From Deltaproteobacteria bacterium (lineage in GTDB: Bacteria; Desulfobacterota; Syntrophobacteria; Syntrophobacterales; Syntrophobacteraceae), in NCBI GenBank assembly GCA_021813685.1, contig JAKAJS010000166.1, positions 1 through 55,771 of the forward strand: a stretch of DNA of 55,771 nt, given 5' to 3'. Position 1 is the first letter of the stretch, and the number at the start of each line of letters is the position of its first letter. The notes under the pieces are model-generated. The model was not told where the DNA came from, ran no database searches, and saw only the letters and a list, made by a program, of their open reading frames with translations. A program made the position numbers and the translations under genes. Of this stretch, positions 35,490 through 43,421 are shown piece by piece.

Positions 35490-35945
35490 ATGCCGGAACT
35501 TATCCAATTGATCGCATTCAGCTTGCTGGGCATCGGGGCCGGAGTGAGCTTCGTGACACAGCAGGCGCTTAACGCGAACCTGCGCGGCTGTCTGGGCTCG
35601 GCCCCGTGGGCCGCATTCATCAGCTATTCGGGCGGGGTGATCACCATGGTGGCGGTTTTATTGGCGACACGCGCGCCATGGCTGAGCGCTTCCTCCGTGG
35701 CCAAAAGCTCCTGGTGGTTATGGTGCGGGGGCTTTTTCGGGGCCATCTACATTGTCGTGGCCATTGTCCTTTTGCCAAGACTTGGTGCTGCAACCGTCGT
35801 GGCACTGATCGTGTCCGGACAGATGCTGGCTTCTCTTGTTTTCGACCGGTTCGGGTTTCTGGGGCTCGAACGTCATCCCATAAGCCTGCCGCGCCTCGCC
35901 GGGGCCGCTCTGCTCATTGCCGGCGTCGTTCTGATTCAAATTTAA
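35490..35945 (+). CDS. DMT-superfamily YdcZ-like transporter (DUF606)
   Basis: This 151-residue inner-membrane protein has five predicted helices, starting QLIAFSLLGIGAGVSFVTQQ and including FISYSGGVITMV and WWLWCGGFFGAIYIV. The family comprises half-size members of the drug/metabolite superfamily that act as dimers; substrates are mostly unknown. AAGGAGAAAGG precedes the ATG at 35490, which decides the start. It stands alone and ends before a perfect hairpin. Confidence 0.8.
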   Translation: MPELIQLIAFSLLGIGAGVSFVTQQALNANLRGCLGSAPWAAFISYSGGVITMVAVLLATRAPWLSASSVAKSSWWLWCGGFFGAIYIVVAIVLLPRLGAATVVALIVSGQMLASLVFDRFGFLGLERHPISLPRLAGAALLIAGVVLIQI

Positions 35946-36041
35946 ACTCCGGCGTCTTTGAAAAATGTTTAGAGGCGGATCGGAGTTGAGGGGCAGGGAG
36001 CGGATCGATTTCGTTGACGCTTACGGGAATGCCCCCGTGGG

Positions 36042-36074
36042 AACCAGCCCGCCGGCTTCGCCGGCGGGCTGGTT
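36042..36074. terminator. Perfect 15-bp hairpin between convergent genes
   Basis: AACCAGCCCGCCGGC (36042-36056) and its exact complement (36060-36074) are separated by TTC. The hairpin lies between the YdcZ-like gene and the convergent flavin-binding gene. It lacks a long T tract but is symmetric and very stable, so it may stop transcription from both sides. Confidence 0.6.
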
Positions 36075-36138
36075 ATCCCCGGATGCGTTGCCACACCGCC
36101 TGACCGTCATTGCCCCGTCGCCGTCCACAACAGCGGCG

Positions 36139-36522
36139 TTAGTCGCCGCTCCCGATAAGCGGGAGTTCTTTATCGACTCGAAAGAAAACGACCGCCTTGG
36201 GTCCCATTTTTTCCTCCGCTTCGGCGGGGTAGACTTTCCGGCGTATCGATTCGACCAGTTTGGGGTCCGCGTCCTCGCGGACCTTGGTGAGATAGAGCCT
36301 TTTTCCCTTATATCCCGGGCCGTTTTCCCGGAAAAGAAAGGCTGCATGGGGATTGGACTGCAGATTGTGGTGGGTGAGCCGATCCGGCATGATGAATGCC
36401 AGGGTGTCGCCCTCGGAAACGTGAGGCCGCGAGTAGACGGCCGCATTTACCTTGCCCTCGGCATCCGCCGTGGACAAGACCCCCAGACCCTCGGTTTTTT
36501 CAAAGTATTCCGTCAAATCCAT
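36139..36522 (-). CDS. Pyridoxamine 5'-phosphate oxidase-like flavin-binding protein
   Basis: This 127-residue protein has the split-barrel fold of PNPOx-like FMN proteins: GVLSTADAEGKVNAAVYSRP, AFIMPDRLTHHNLQSNPHAA and GKRLYLTKV. It is much shorter than true PdxH and lacks its C-terminal substrate region, so an FMN- or F420-dependent reductase or heme-handling role is as likely. It lies 119 nt downstream of sufB on the same strand, separated by a 6-bp hairpin (GCACCC-TGC-GGGTGC, 36611-36625). Confidence 0.75.
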   Translation of the reverse strand: MDLTEYFEKTEGLGVLSTADAEGKVNAAVYSRPHVSEGDTLAFIMPDRLTHHNLQSNPHAAFLFRENGPGYKGKRLYLTKVREDADPKLVESIRRKVYPAEAEEKMGPKAVVFFRVDKELPLIGSGD

Positions 36523-36641
36523 CTCGAACCTCCAGGGATGAGCTCACTAAAACGACGGACGCCTTTTGTCCGCGCCATGTTTTTTCGATTTACGGAAATA
36601 AGATAGGGACGCACCCTGCGGGTGCAAAGAGCTCCGGCGCA

Positions 36642-37868
36642 TCACAGCGCGTCTTTGTCGCTCGCATCGAGAGCCTTGTCGATTTCGGCCTTGAGCATGG
36701 GCGGAAGTCCCATGATATCGATATTGAGGAAGCCCCGGACGATTGTAGAGATACTTTCCTGCTCGGAAAGCCCCCGGGACATGAGGTAGTGGATCTCGTC
36801 CTGAGCCACTTTGCCGACGGCCGCCTCATGCGACATTTCAACGTTTTCGACAAACGCGGAAAGCTGTGGGACCGAGTCTATGACCCCGCCGTTTAAAAGC
36901 AGCCCCTTGCATTCCAGGTGCGCCTTGATATCGGGGGCCTCTCCGACGAGATGGCCCCGGTTCATGACGGAGGCGCCGTTGCTGATCGCCCGCTGGATGA
37001 TCTCGGCGCGGCAGCCCGGCTTTTGCAAATACATCCGGCCGCCCACATCGAACTTCGAACCCGGGGTCCCGACAATGATGCTGTAGAACATCGCGGTAGC
37101 GCCTTCGCCGGCCAGGTATGTGACGGGAAAGGTCTGAATCGAGCGCACCGGCTTCATGCAGATGTAGTTGTTTATGAAAACCCCGCCCTCTTCTACCGTG
37201 GCGACCGAGCGCGGCCGAACATCCATCTCGTCCGCCCAGTTGTGTATCATCGTGAAGCTCAGCCTGGCGTTCTTCTTGACGAAGAATTCGGAAACGCCTA
37301 CGTGAACGCCCCGTTTCATCTTCGGCGAGGTGGCGCACCCCGAGATGATGTGCAACTCCGCCCCTTCCTCCACGATGATGAGGTTGTGAACGTTTTGCTG
37401 GAGGTTTTCCTTCTCCATATACAGGCAGGCCTGGATCGGATAGATGCTTTTGGTTCCGGGAAGCGCACGGATCACGTAGCCGTCGTGGAGCTCCAGGGCA
37501 GCCGATGCCGTGTATTTGTCCTGATCCACCGGAACGAGCTTCCACAGATAATCCTTGATCCAGTCGTGTGTGGAAAGAGCCTTCTTTACGGGCATCACCT
37601 CGACGCCGTCCTGCATGCTGTGGCAGTGGATGACCGTCGTGTCCTTCTGAATGTAGGTCCCTCCCCTGCCCCTGCCGGTCACATCCAAACCCGACATCAG
37701 CATCCGTTCCTGTTCATCTTCGGGCAGCGCGCACATCTCCGCTTCGGCAAGGTACCTGTGCGGCACAAACGATCTGTCATACTCGGCCAGGTTGAGGTCG
37801 TCGCCAAAAAGCGCTTTCTTTTCCTTAGCGGCGCGGGCTTTTTCTTCCAGTTCTTCTAGGCGTTGCAT
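36642..37868 (-). CDS. sufB: SufB/SufD-family Fe-S scaffold protein
   Basis: This 408-residue scaffold protein assembles Fe-S clusters with the ATPase SufC. It has the beta-helix core typical of SufB/SufD (NLIIVEEGAELHIISGCATS; YLAGEGATAMFYSIIVGTPG) and the C-terminal EVEMSHEAAVGKVAQDEIHY-like segment, here NVEMSHEAAVGKVAQDEIHY, followed by MSRGLSEQES. It is shorter than proteobacterial SufB and is the only scaffold here, as in minimal archaeal and anaerobe SufBC systems. Its ATG (GGGGAG upstream) lies inside the sufC end, a 13-nt overlap. Confidence 0.88.
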   Translation of the reverse strand: MQRLEELEEKARAAKEKKALFGDDLNLAEYDRSFVPHRYLAEAEMCALPEDEQERMLMSGLDVTGRGRGGTYIQKDTTVIHCHSMQDGVEVMPVKKALSTHDWIKDYLWKLVPVDQDKYTASAALELHDGYVIRALPGTKSIYPIQACLYMEKENLQQNVHNLIIVEEGAELHIISGCATSPKMKRGVHVGVSEFFVKKNARLSFTMIHNWADEMDVRPRSVATVEEGGVFINNYICMKPVRSIQTFPVTYLAGEGATAMFYSIIVGTPGSKFDVGGRMYLQKPGCRAEIIQRAISNGASVMNRGHLVGEAPDIKAHLECKGLLLNGGVIDSVPQLSAFVENVEMSHEAAVGKVAQDEIHYLMSRGLSEQESISTIVRGFLNIDIMGLPPMLKAEIDKALDASDKDAL

Positions 37869-38611
37869 TTCACGCACTCCCCGTATCCCGATGCCCCGAT
37901 GCACTGGAAGATTTCCACGGGATTGCCCGCGCAGGCGAGAACCCCCTCGTAGAGCACCTGCCCCCTGTCGGCCGGCACCCAGTCGAGGATATATCCGGTA
38001 TGGGTGATGATCAGCCCCATTTTGGTCCTCTTCTGCCGCGCCTGCGCCATCGATTTGGACTCATCCCGGGTAAAATCCTTCTGGAGAAGCCGTGCGATCG
38101 TCTTTCCAATGAGGGCCATGTTTTCTATATCCACCCCCGACTCGGGTTCGTCGAACATCAAAAGATCCGGGTCCTGAGCCCTTAGCTGCAAAAGCTCCGA
38201 CCGTTTGATTTCACCGCCCGAAAAGCCCGCATTGACGTCCCGGTCGAGAAAATCGGCAAAGTTGAGCGAGCGGGCCAAATCCGCCGCATCCACCTTTTTT
38301 TTGGCGCAGATATCGAGCATCTGCCTGGTCTTCAACCCGTGGATCGTAGGAGGCCTCTGGTAGGACATACCGATCCCCAGGCGGGCGCGTTCGTCGATGG
38401 GAGCATGCGTGATATCGACGCCCTTGAAAAGGATTCTGCCCCTCTTCACAACATACTGAGGATAACCCATGATGGTCATGAGGAGCGAGGTCTTGCCCGA
38501 ACCGTTCGGACCAAAGAGGATGTGGGTCTCGCCGGGCTTTATCTCGAGATGCAGGTCTTTTAACAGGACTTTGCCACCCAGTTCCACCTGCAAATCTTCA
38601 ATGAAGAGCAT
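37856..38611 (-). CDS. sufC: SufC Fe-S assembly ATPase
   Basis: This 251-residue ABC-type ATPase powers SufB. It shows Walker A GPNGSGKTS near residue 36, signature NAGFSGGEIKRSELLQL, Walker B LLMFDEPESGVD and the switch His in LIITHTGYIL. An insertion rich in Lys/Arg (about 190-205) and a C-terminal Cys-containing tail (QCIGASGYGECVKCNA) are unusual. AAGGAG sits directly against an upstream ATG at 38617, so the ATG at 38611, with 6-nt spacing, is the better start. Confidence 0.92.
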   Translation of the reverse strand: MLFIEDLQVELGGKVLLKDLHLEIKPGETHILFGPNGSGKTSLLMTIMGYPQYVVKRGRILFKGVDITHAPIDERARLGIGMSYQRPPTIHGLKTRQMLDICAKKKVDAADLARSLNFADFLDRDVNAGFSGGEIKRSELLQLRAQDPDLLMFDEPESGVDIENMALIGKTIARLLQKDFTRDESKSMAQARQKRTKMGLIITHTGYILDWVPADRGQVLYEGVLACAGNPVEIFQCIGASGYGECVKCNA

Positions 38612-38762
38612 CAACATCTCCTTGCGAAGCGGCGGGCAGCGTGCCGCCGCAGCCAGGCGCCAAGCCCGTCCGAGAGGTCAATCGGGCTATCGTGACGGCC
38701 CCGCCGCCACCGAAGGCAGCGGCGCTTTCGGCTTGGCAATCCCGGCCCCGGCGGCTCGCCGG

Positions 38763-39140
38763 TTAGGCTTTCCAGAGGCCGTGCAGATTGCAGTATTCTC
38801 GTGCGACCACCGCTTCCTGTCCTTCGACAGAGAACACGGCTTCGGGGGCTTCGCCCGGATTCAGATACTGGCGATAGATCTTGTCCCCGACAATCAATTC
38901 GACCCACTCGATCCAGTGCTTTTCTTCCATCGGGTGCGGGACGCTTCCGACCTTCACCTTGGTTCCCGAGGCCGTTTTCTCAATCACCGGAACATGTTTT
39001 TCCTTGGCGGCGTCCACGGTGTTTTCGACAAACAGCTTCATAGGCTTCCCACAGCATGTGAGCTCCCCGTCCCCGCCGTGCAAGGTTTCCACGATGTTTC
39101 CGCAAACTTCGCACTTATACACTTGCAATCTCTGAGCCAT
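38763..39140 (-). CDS. dfx: Desulfoferrodoxin (superoxide reductase)
   Basis: This 125-residue cytoplasmic superoxide reductase is of the two-centre type. Centre I is the rubredoxin-like CEVCGN...TCCGKP (about 10-32). Centre II ligands are the His in [18 protein letters not shown], and the Cys/His pair YCNLHG near the C-terminus. It takes electrons from rubredoxin, and a rubredoxin and a rubredoxin-like gene lie 1 kb away beside a PerR regulator. The 145 bp between it and sufC holds only GC-rich hairpins. Confidence 0.95.
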   Translation of the reverse strand: MAQRLQVYKCEVCGNIVETLHGGDGELTCCGKPMKLFVENTVDAAKEKHVPVIEKTASGTKVKVGSVPHPMEEKHWIEWVELIVGDKIYRQYLNPGEAPEAVFSVEGQEAVVAREYCNLHGLWKA

Positions 39141-39176
39141 GATCCTTCTTCTCCTTTTGATCGATGTTTCAATCAG

Positions 39177-39359
39177 TTATTTCTGCTCTTCCTCTTCGAC
39201 CTTCGCTTTGTGCTTCGTGCCGCATGCCGGGCAGAGAATCTCCATCTCCTTTTCGTCCCCTATGAATTTTTCCCGGAGCGTCTCGGGTCCCAGAAAACTG
39301 ACGTCTCCACACGCGCACTGCGGGCACTCGCCCCTTACCTTGTAACGCTTCTTTGCCAT
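39177..39359 (-). CDS. Small zinc-ribbon protein
   Basis: This 60-residue basic/acidic protein has two Cys pairs, GECPQCACGD and LCPACGTKHK, spaced like a zinc ribbon or small rubredoxin-like site. AAGGAG precedes the ATG at 39359. It lies 36 nt upstream of dfx on the same strand and is probably co-transcribed. No family function is known to me; a role with dfx under oxidative stress is inferred from position. Confidence 0.65.
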   Translation of the reverse strand: MAKKRYKVRGECPQCACGDVSFLGPETLREKFIGDEKEMEILCPACGTKHKAKVEEEEQK

Positions 39360-39550
39360 AACCGTCTCCTTGGGAAAGAACGACTCTTTGAAAACCCATT
39401 CTTTCGCAGTGTATGAAATGCCTGCTTCCGTGCGGCCGCCTTCGGAGGCGAATGGAAGCACCACTACTTTGCCTTGGGAGTTTCATCCGGAAAAAAAAGT
39501 CCTGTACGGCGAGAAGTAAAGAGGGGCGCATCCGATTTGCACGACTTTTT

Positions 39551-40021
39551 TCACTCCGCGAACTCCCCGTCCCCGGAAAACCTGCTCTCCCTCTTGCGTC
39601 TGCAGTGTGCGCAAAGGCCGTAATATTCCAGCCTGCTGTCCTGCACCTCAAAGCCGATCTCCGCTTTTATCTCCTCCGGGTGGATCTGAATCTCCAACTC
39701 CAGATCTTCTATGGTTCCGCACGAAACGCAGATCAGATTGATGTGCGGCGCCGTGTTCGGTTCGTAGCGGTTGTCACTGGAATCGAATTGCATAACCTTG
39801 ATCAGCCCCATCCGGGCAAGAACTCCAAGCGTGTTGTAGACCGTGGCCAAACTGAGATCGGGCTGCTTCTTTCTCACCTCGTGGAAAATCTGCCGCGCAC
39901 TGGGGTGGGATACACACGAAGACAGGTACTCGACGATAGCTCTTCTCTGCGAAGAAATCCGCGAACCCGCCGCCCTCAGGGCGTTCTGCATACGCTTGCC
40001 CCTTTCTTCAGACCGTCCCAT
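39551..40021 (-). CDS. perR: PerR-type Fur-family peroxide regulator
   Basis: This 156-residue DNA-binding repressor has a winged helix around SQRRAIVEYLSS and SLATVYNTLGVLARMGLI, a metal region HINLICVSCG with a second pair LCAHCR (structural Zn2+, CxxC twice) and acidic C-terminal residues. Sequence, the palindrome in its own promoter and the neighbouring rubredoxin-like gene match the PerR-rdl arrangement known from sulfate reducers. The start at 40021 is preceded by AGAGGTG. Confidence 0.85.
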   Translation of the reverse strand: MGRSEERGKRMQNALRAAGSRISSQRRAIVEYLSSCVSHPSARQIFHEVRKKQPDLSLATVYNTLGVLARMGLIKVMQFDSSDNRYEPNTAPHINLICVSCGTIEDLELEIQIHPEEIKAEIGFEVQDSRLEYYGLCAHCRRKRESRFSGDGEFAE

Positions 40022-40041
40022 CCAAACACCTCTTAGAATGC

Positions 40042-40078
40042 TTGACACTAGTTTAGAACGGTTCTAAACTGACTTCAA
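40042..40078. promoter_or_regulatory. PerR operator inside two overlapping divergent promoters
   Basis: AGTTTAGAAC-G-GTTCTAAACT (40050-40070) is a perfect 10-bp inverted repeat that contains the PerR-type core TTAGAA-N3-TTCTAA. On the plus strand TTGACA (40042-40047), 17 nt and TAAACT (40065-40070) form a promoter. On the minus strand TTGAAG (40078-40073), 17 nt and TAAACT (40055-40050) form the mirror promoter for perR. One bound dimer would block both. Confidence 0.85.
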
Positions 40079-40109
40079 CCCATATTTCCGAATAAAGGAG
40101 AGAAAACTC

Positions 40110-40301
40110 ATGGCTATCTGGAAATGCAACAACTGCGGCAACACCGTCGATGTCCAGGCCCCCCCGGAAACCTGTCCTTCGTGCAAGCAGAAATGCGAAT
40201 TCGTCGATGTGTCCTGCTATATCCCGGAGTGCGGCGGAGTGGAATCGGGCAACATCAACCCCACGGTGTACCAGGAGAGCTACGGCAAGGACAAAAAGTA
40301 A
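40110..40301 (+). CDS. rdl: Rubredoxin-like protein
   Basis: This 63-residue protein opens with WKCNNCGNTVDVQAPPETCP then SCKQKC, a rubredoxin-type CxxC...CxxC iron site, and ends with a distinctive SCYIPECGGVESGNINPTVY. It matches the small Rdl proteins of PerR regulons. Electron transfer in peroxide or superoxide defence is likely. It is the first gene to the right of the PerR operator. Confidence 0.8.
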   Translation: MAIWKCNNCGNTVDVQAPPETCPSCKQKCEFVDVSCYIPECGGVESGNINPTVYQESYGKDKK

Positions 40302-40416
40302 AGAAGCGGGAAGCGAGGAGCGGGAAGAACAGCTTAAGTTGCCCAAGCGTGGAGCTCCGAGTCTTTTCATTGATTCATGTGTTTGAGGTATGGAGATCTT
40401 TAGAGAGGAGTTCTTT

Positions 40417-40641
40417 GTGGCCAGCCCGGAAGAGATGTGGCAGTGCCAGACGGCCAGTTGCGGCTACATTTACGACCCCGACCGGGGTGACAGGAAGGGG
40501 AAAATCGCAAAAGGGGTGAAGTTCGAAGACCTGCCTGATGAGTGGAGGTGCCCGATCTGCGGGGGCACGAAAAAGAGTTTTCGGTCTCTTACGGGCGTCG
40601 CTTTTGGCGAAGAAAAATGCGAATTGCCGACAGGAGGCTGA
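40417..40641 (+). CDS. Rubredoxin
   Basis: This 74-residue protein has WQCQTASCGYIYDPDRGDRK and EWRCPICGGTKKSF, the iron site of rubredoxin; the first pair is CxxxxC (C-QTAS-C) instead of the usual CxxC, an unusual loop. A C-terminal extension of about 15 residues carries an extra Cys. GAGAGGAG lies 6 nt before a GTG at 40417, which is preferred over the upstream ATG at 40390. It probably donates electrons to desulfoferrodoxin. Confidence 0.8.
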   Translation: MASPEEMWQCQTASCGYIYDPDRGDRKGKIAKGVKFEDLPDEWRCPICGGTKKSFRSLTGVAFGEEKCELPTGG

Positions 40642-40700
40642 ACAACTCGAAGTGACCTTTTCCGGGCCTACCGAGAAAATTAAAGAGGACCTTTCTGCTC

Positions 40701-40954
40701 ATGGCCGATGATGATGCGAACGACTGTTTTCTGATGAAAGAGGCGGTTCGCAAAGTGTTTCGGTCTGAGGACTTTTTCTGTGTCCCAAACGGCATAAAAC
40801 TCATTGGTTATCTGCTCCACAATGCTATCAGCTGGGGGCCAGCTCTTACATCAAGCCAATGTCCTTCGAAGAGCTGACAAAGGCCGTAAAGTGTCGAGCT
40901 GAATACTGGTTTGGCGTAGCCCAGCTGCCCATTTCCGAAGGTTTGCACGTGTGA
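40701..40954 (+). pseudogene. Rcp1-like response regulator with internal deletion
   Basis: The frame from ATG 40701 reads MADDDANDCFLMKEAVRKVF and then VPNGIKLIGYLL, the N-terminal acidic pocket and second strand of an Rcp1-type receiver. It then loses register. From 40841, in another frame, SYIKPMSFEELTKAVK and EYWFGVAQLP appear, which is the conserved Lys and last helix of the same family. The middle, including the phosphoacceptor Asp, is missing, so this is a broken relic. Confidence 0.6.
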
Positions 40955-41027
40955 GGTCTTCGACGGCCGAAAACCCGTGCGGTGCGAATGATTGATTTAG
41001 CCTGCGCCACACTCACTCGGAGGCTCT

Positions 41028-41774
41028 ATGGCCGGGTTATCCTGGAAAATGAAGTCCACGTTTGTCCTCATCGGCTCAAGCGCAGTCCTGTCGCTTCTTC
41101 ATGTCTTAGTGTTCGCCGATTTGCACTCACTGCTCTTCTACCTTGCCCTGGACGTGGTCTTCGTGCCCATCCAGGTTCTGCTCGTAACCATTTTGATAGA
41201 GCAACTCATGAACGAGCGGGAAAGGCAGACAATGCTGAGAAAGCTCAACATGGTCATAGGAGCGTTTTTCGGTGAAGTCGGCAACAGACTGATAAAAATG
41301 ATGGGCGCAACGTGCGCCGATTCTTCGCCCCTGGAACAGGCGCTTGCCGTGGCACAGGATTGGGGACAGTCCCACTACAGGGAGGCTGCGGAGTTCATCC
41401 AAGACTATCGGTGGAAATTCGATTTGCACAAAGTGCGGTTACAGGACCTCAAGGAGTTGCTTCTCAAGAGCCGCCATTTTGTGCTGGGGCTTTTGCAGAA
41501 CCCTAACCTTCTCGAACACGATTCTTTTTCCGACCTGCTCCTGGCCGTATGCCACCTGACTGAGGAGTTGGAAGCCAGAGAAAGCTTGCAGGAATTGCCC
41601 CGGTCCGATTTAAACCACTTGGAAAACGACATCCAGAGGGCATTCACTCTTCTTCTCCGGGAATGGCTGTCCTACATGCAACATCTCGGGAAGCATTATC
41701 CGTACATGCATTCGCTGTCGGTCAGGACCAATCCCTTCAATCCGGTCGCAAACCCGGTCGTTCTCAGGAGCTGA
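41028..41774 (+). CDS. Membrane-anchored protein of unknown function
   Basis: This 248-residue protein has two N-terminal membrane helices (about 9-27 and 33-58) followed by about 190 soluble, helix-rich residues facing the cytoplasm. I recognise no catalytic motif. The hairpin-plus-soluble layout resembles sensor or scaffold proteins. GGAGG lies 5 nt before the ATG. It follows the response-regulator relic, so it may once have been part of a signalling pair. Function unknown. Confidence 0.6.
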   Translation: MAGLSWKMKSTFVLIGSSAVLSLLHVLVFADLHSLLFYLALDVVFVPIQVLLVTILIEQLMNERERQTMLRKLNMVIGAFFGEVGNRLIKMMGATCADSSPLEQALAVAQDWGQSHYREAAEFIQDYRWKFDLHKVRLQDLKELLLKSRHFVLGLLQNPNLLEHDSFSDLLLAVCHLTEELEARESLQELPRSDLNHLENDIQRAFTLLLREWLSYMQHLGKHYPYMHSLSVRTNPFNPVANPVVLRS

Positions 41775-41789
41775 TGACTCGTCTCAGTT

Positions 41790-41806
41790 GAATGATTTAT
41801 TCATTC
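41790..41806. promoter_or_regulatory. Palindromic candidate operator upstream of sulfite-oxidase-family gene
   Basis: GAATGA-TTTAT-TCATTC is a perfect 6-bp inverted repeat, extended to a near-match TTG...CCAA on the flanks, 33 nt before the start codon. Regulator-site identity is unknown. Confidence 0.35.
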
Positions 41807-41838
41807 CAAAATGACTTTGCATTTCAACAGGAGAAGCA

Positions 41839-42903
41839 ATGGAAATGGGGCGTGAAAAAACGGAAAAAGCAATGCGGATCATGAGCGCCAACCCGTTAAA
41901 CGCTGAGACCGCCAAAGAGCATCTTCGTTCCTGGATCACGGCAAATTCGGTATTTTTCGATAGAAATCAAGGGGCGCTCATGGAAGCCCCCATAGACATT
42001 TCTCAATGGCGGCTGACGGTTACCGGAGAAGTAGGAAAGGAGCTGCTGTTCAGTTTCGACGATATTCTTCGAATGCCCAAGGCAATCGTAGCCAACACCC
42101 TGGAATGCTCCGGCAATGGACGCTCCCTGCTTAAAGAAAAGGCGAGCGGAAATCCCTGGACCATTGGGGGAGTAGGCAACGCCGTTTGGGGCGGAGTGTG
42201 GTTGAAAGATCTGCTGAAAAAAGCCGAAGTAAAACAATCCGCCAGACATGTAGCGTTTGAAGGCTTCGATAAACCGGCCGGGTCTGCCGGAATCAAGTTC
42301 GTGCGAAGCATTCCGATCGAAAAGGCCTTGTCCTCGACGCTTCTCGCCTATGAAATGAACGGGGAAGCGCTCCCGCTTAAACATGGATATCCTTTGCGCG
42401 GACTTGCGCTGGGGTGGACGGGCGCAAATTGCATCAAATGGTTGACCGGAATAACGCTTCTGGATGCGCCCTTCGAGGGCTTTTTCATGGACAAGGTCTA
42501 TCGCATTTTTCAAAAGGAGCAGGACCCTAAGACGGGAGAGGTGGTAACGAGAATTGCTCTAAAGTGCATTATCACTCAGCCGCTTGTAAACGAAAAATTG
42601 CCCGGCGGGCAGATTGTGGTTCTGGGCGCCGCATATTGCGGTGAAAGGTCGATCGAACGCGTTGAGGTTTCGGTCGACGGCGGCCAAACGTGGGAGCAGG
42701 CGTCATTCATAGGCCCCAATGAACCGTACGCCTGGAGACAATGGCAATATGTCTGGGATGCCCGAGCCACCGGCGCTCACACCATCATGGCACGAGCTAC
42801 GGACAGCGAGGGAAACAGGCAACCCGACAGGGCCGGCTGGAATGTTCTGGGGTACGGAAACAATGGCGTTGAGGAGCACGCTGTGGTTGTCGAGATCGTC
42901 TGA
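41839..42903 (+). CDS. Sulfite-oxidase-family molybdopterin enzyme
   Basis: This 354-residue protein has the Mo-cofactor Cys in NTLECSGNGRSLL (Cys90), the sulfite-oxidase segments GGVWLKDLLKKA, LKHGYPLRGLALGWTGANCI and a C-terminal dimerisation domain with VEVSVDGGQTWEQA and YVWDARATGAHT. Most bacterial relatives (SorA, YedY/MsrP) carry a Tat signal; here the N-terminus has none, so a cytoplasmic location is inferred. No heme domain or partner cytochrome is adjacent. Sulfite is the likely substrate but not proven. GGAGAAG precedes the ATG. Confidence 0.8.
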   Translation: MEMGREKTEKAMRIMSANPLNAETAKEHLRSWITANSVFFDRNQGALMEAPIDISQWRLTVTGEVGKELLFSFDDILRMPKAIVANTLECSGNGRSLLKEKASGNPWTIGGVGNAVWGGVWLKDLLKKAEVKQSARHVAFEGFDKPAGSAGIKFVRSIPIEKALSSTLLAYEMNGEALPLKHGYPLRGLALGWTGANCIKWLTGITLLDAPFEGFFMDKVYRIFQKEQDPKTGEVVTRIALKCIITQPLVNEKLPGGQIVVLGAAYCGERSIERVEVSVDGGQTWEQASFIGPNEPYAWRQWQYVWDARATGAHTIMARATDSEGNRQPDRAGWNVLGYGNNGVEEHAVVVEIV

Positions 42904-42964
42904 AGCCCCCGGGATCAAGGGGCTGGCTGTCTTTTCGGCTCATGGTGTGTTATTTTGCAATTAG

Positions 42965-43099
42965 ATTGCCTGTATAAGCGAAGATGCCCCTAAAGAGTAT
43001 TACACCAATGAAGATGCAGACCAAGCCATCCGGGACGCAAAAGCCGTTTTTGACTTTTGCCACCAGTCGCTTCCTCATTCCCGACCGGGTCATGAGTGA
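42965..43099 (+). pseudogene. HEPN-domain C-terminal remnant
   Basis: In this frame the peptide APKEYYTNEDADQAIRDAKA then VFDFCHQSL resembles the last helix of HEPN proteins, which usually ends in a YYT-E-A pattern. Upstream the frame is closed by a stop at 42962, and no HEPN catalytic part is present. It overlaps the following nucleotidyltransferase by 8 nt, the classic HEPN-MNT arrangement. Only the tail of the toxin gene survives. Confidence 0.45.
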
Positions 43100-43373
43100 A
43101 GTTCGGGAGGCCATCGAGCGGCTGAAATCCGAGGAGATCCGCGCGGTATATCTTTTTGGCTCCTACGCCTCCGATGTTCCGACTCCGAAGAGCGATGTGG
43201 GTTTGCTCATCGTCGCCGAAAAAATCGACCGGGAAAAGCTTCAAATCGAGTTTCTATCCGTCCCGGTTCCGGTTGATTTTCATCTGCTGACCCCGGAGGA
43301 ATTTGAACGGCAGTCGGAGGAAGGCAGGGGCATCGCAGGGGCGGCAGCCCGGAGCGGCCTTCGGCTGCTCTAG
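43092..43373 (+). CDS. MNT-type minimal nucleotidyltransferase, probably inactive
   Basis: This 93-residue protein belongs to the minimal nucleotidyltransferase group paired with HEPN toxins: VREAIERLKSEEIRAVYLFG leads into SYASDVPTPKSDVGLLIV. The family motif is GSxxRG...SDxDL; here the RG is SD and the second catalytic Asp is Gly (SDVGL), although a later Asp in VPVDFHLL is kept. Catalysis is therefore doubtful. The start at 43092 is chosen by homology and by overlap with the HEPN remnant. A terminator follows. Confidence 0.6.
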   Translation: MSEVREAIERLKSEEIRAVYLFGSYASDVPTPKSDVGLLIVAEKIDREKLQIEFLSVPVPVDFHLLTPEEFERQSEEGRGIAGAAARSGLRLL

Positions 43374-43421
43374 TAGAGCCCGGGGCGGTCATTTGCAAAG
43401 CATGGTTCGAACACTTTCCGG

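Noticed and set aside
40701..40954. Programmed frameshift joining the two halves of the response regulator
   Set aside because: A frameshift would not restore the missing central part with the phosphoacceptor Asp; the two halves meet after a deletion.
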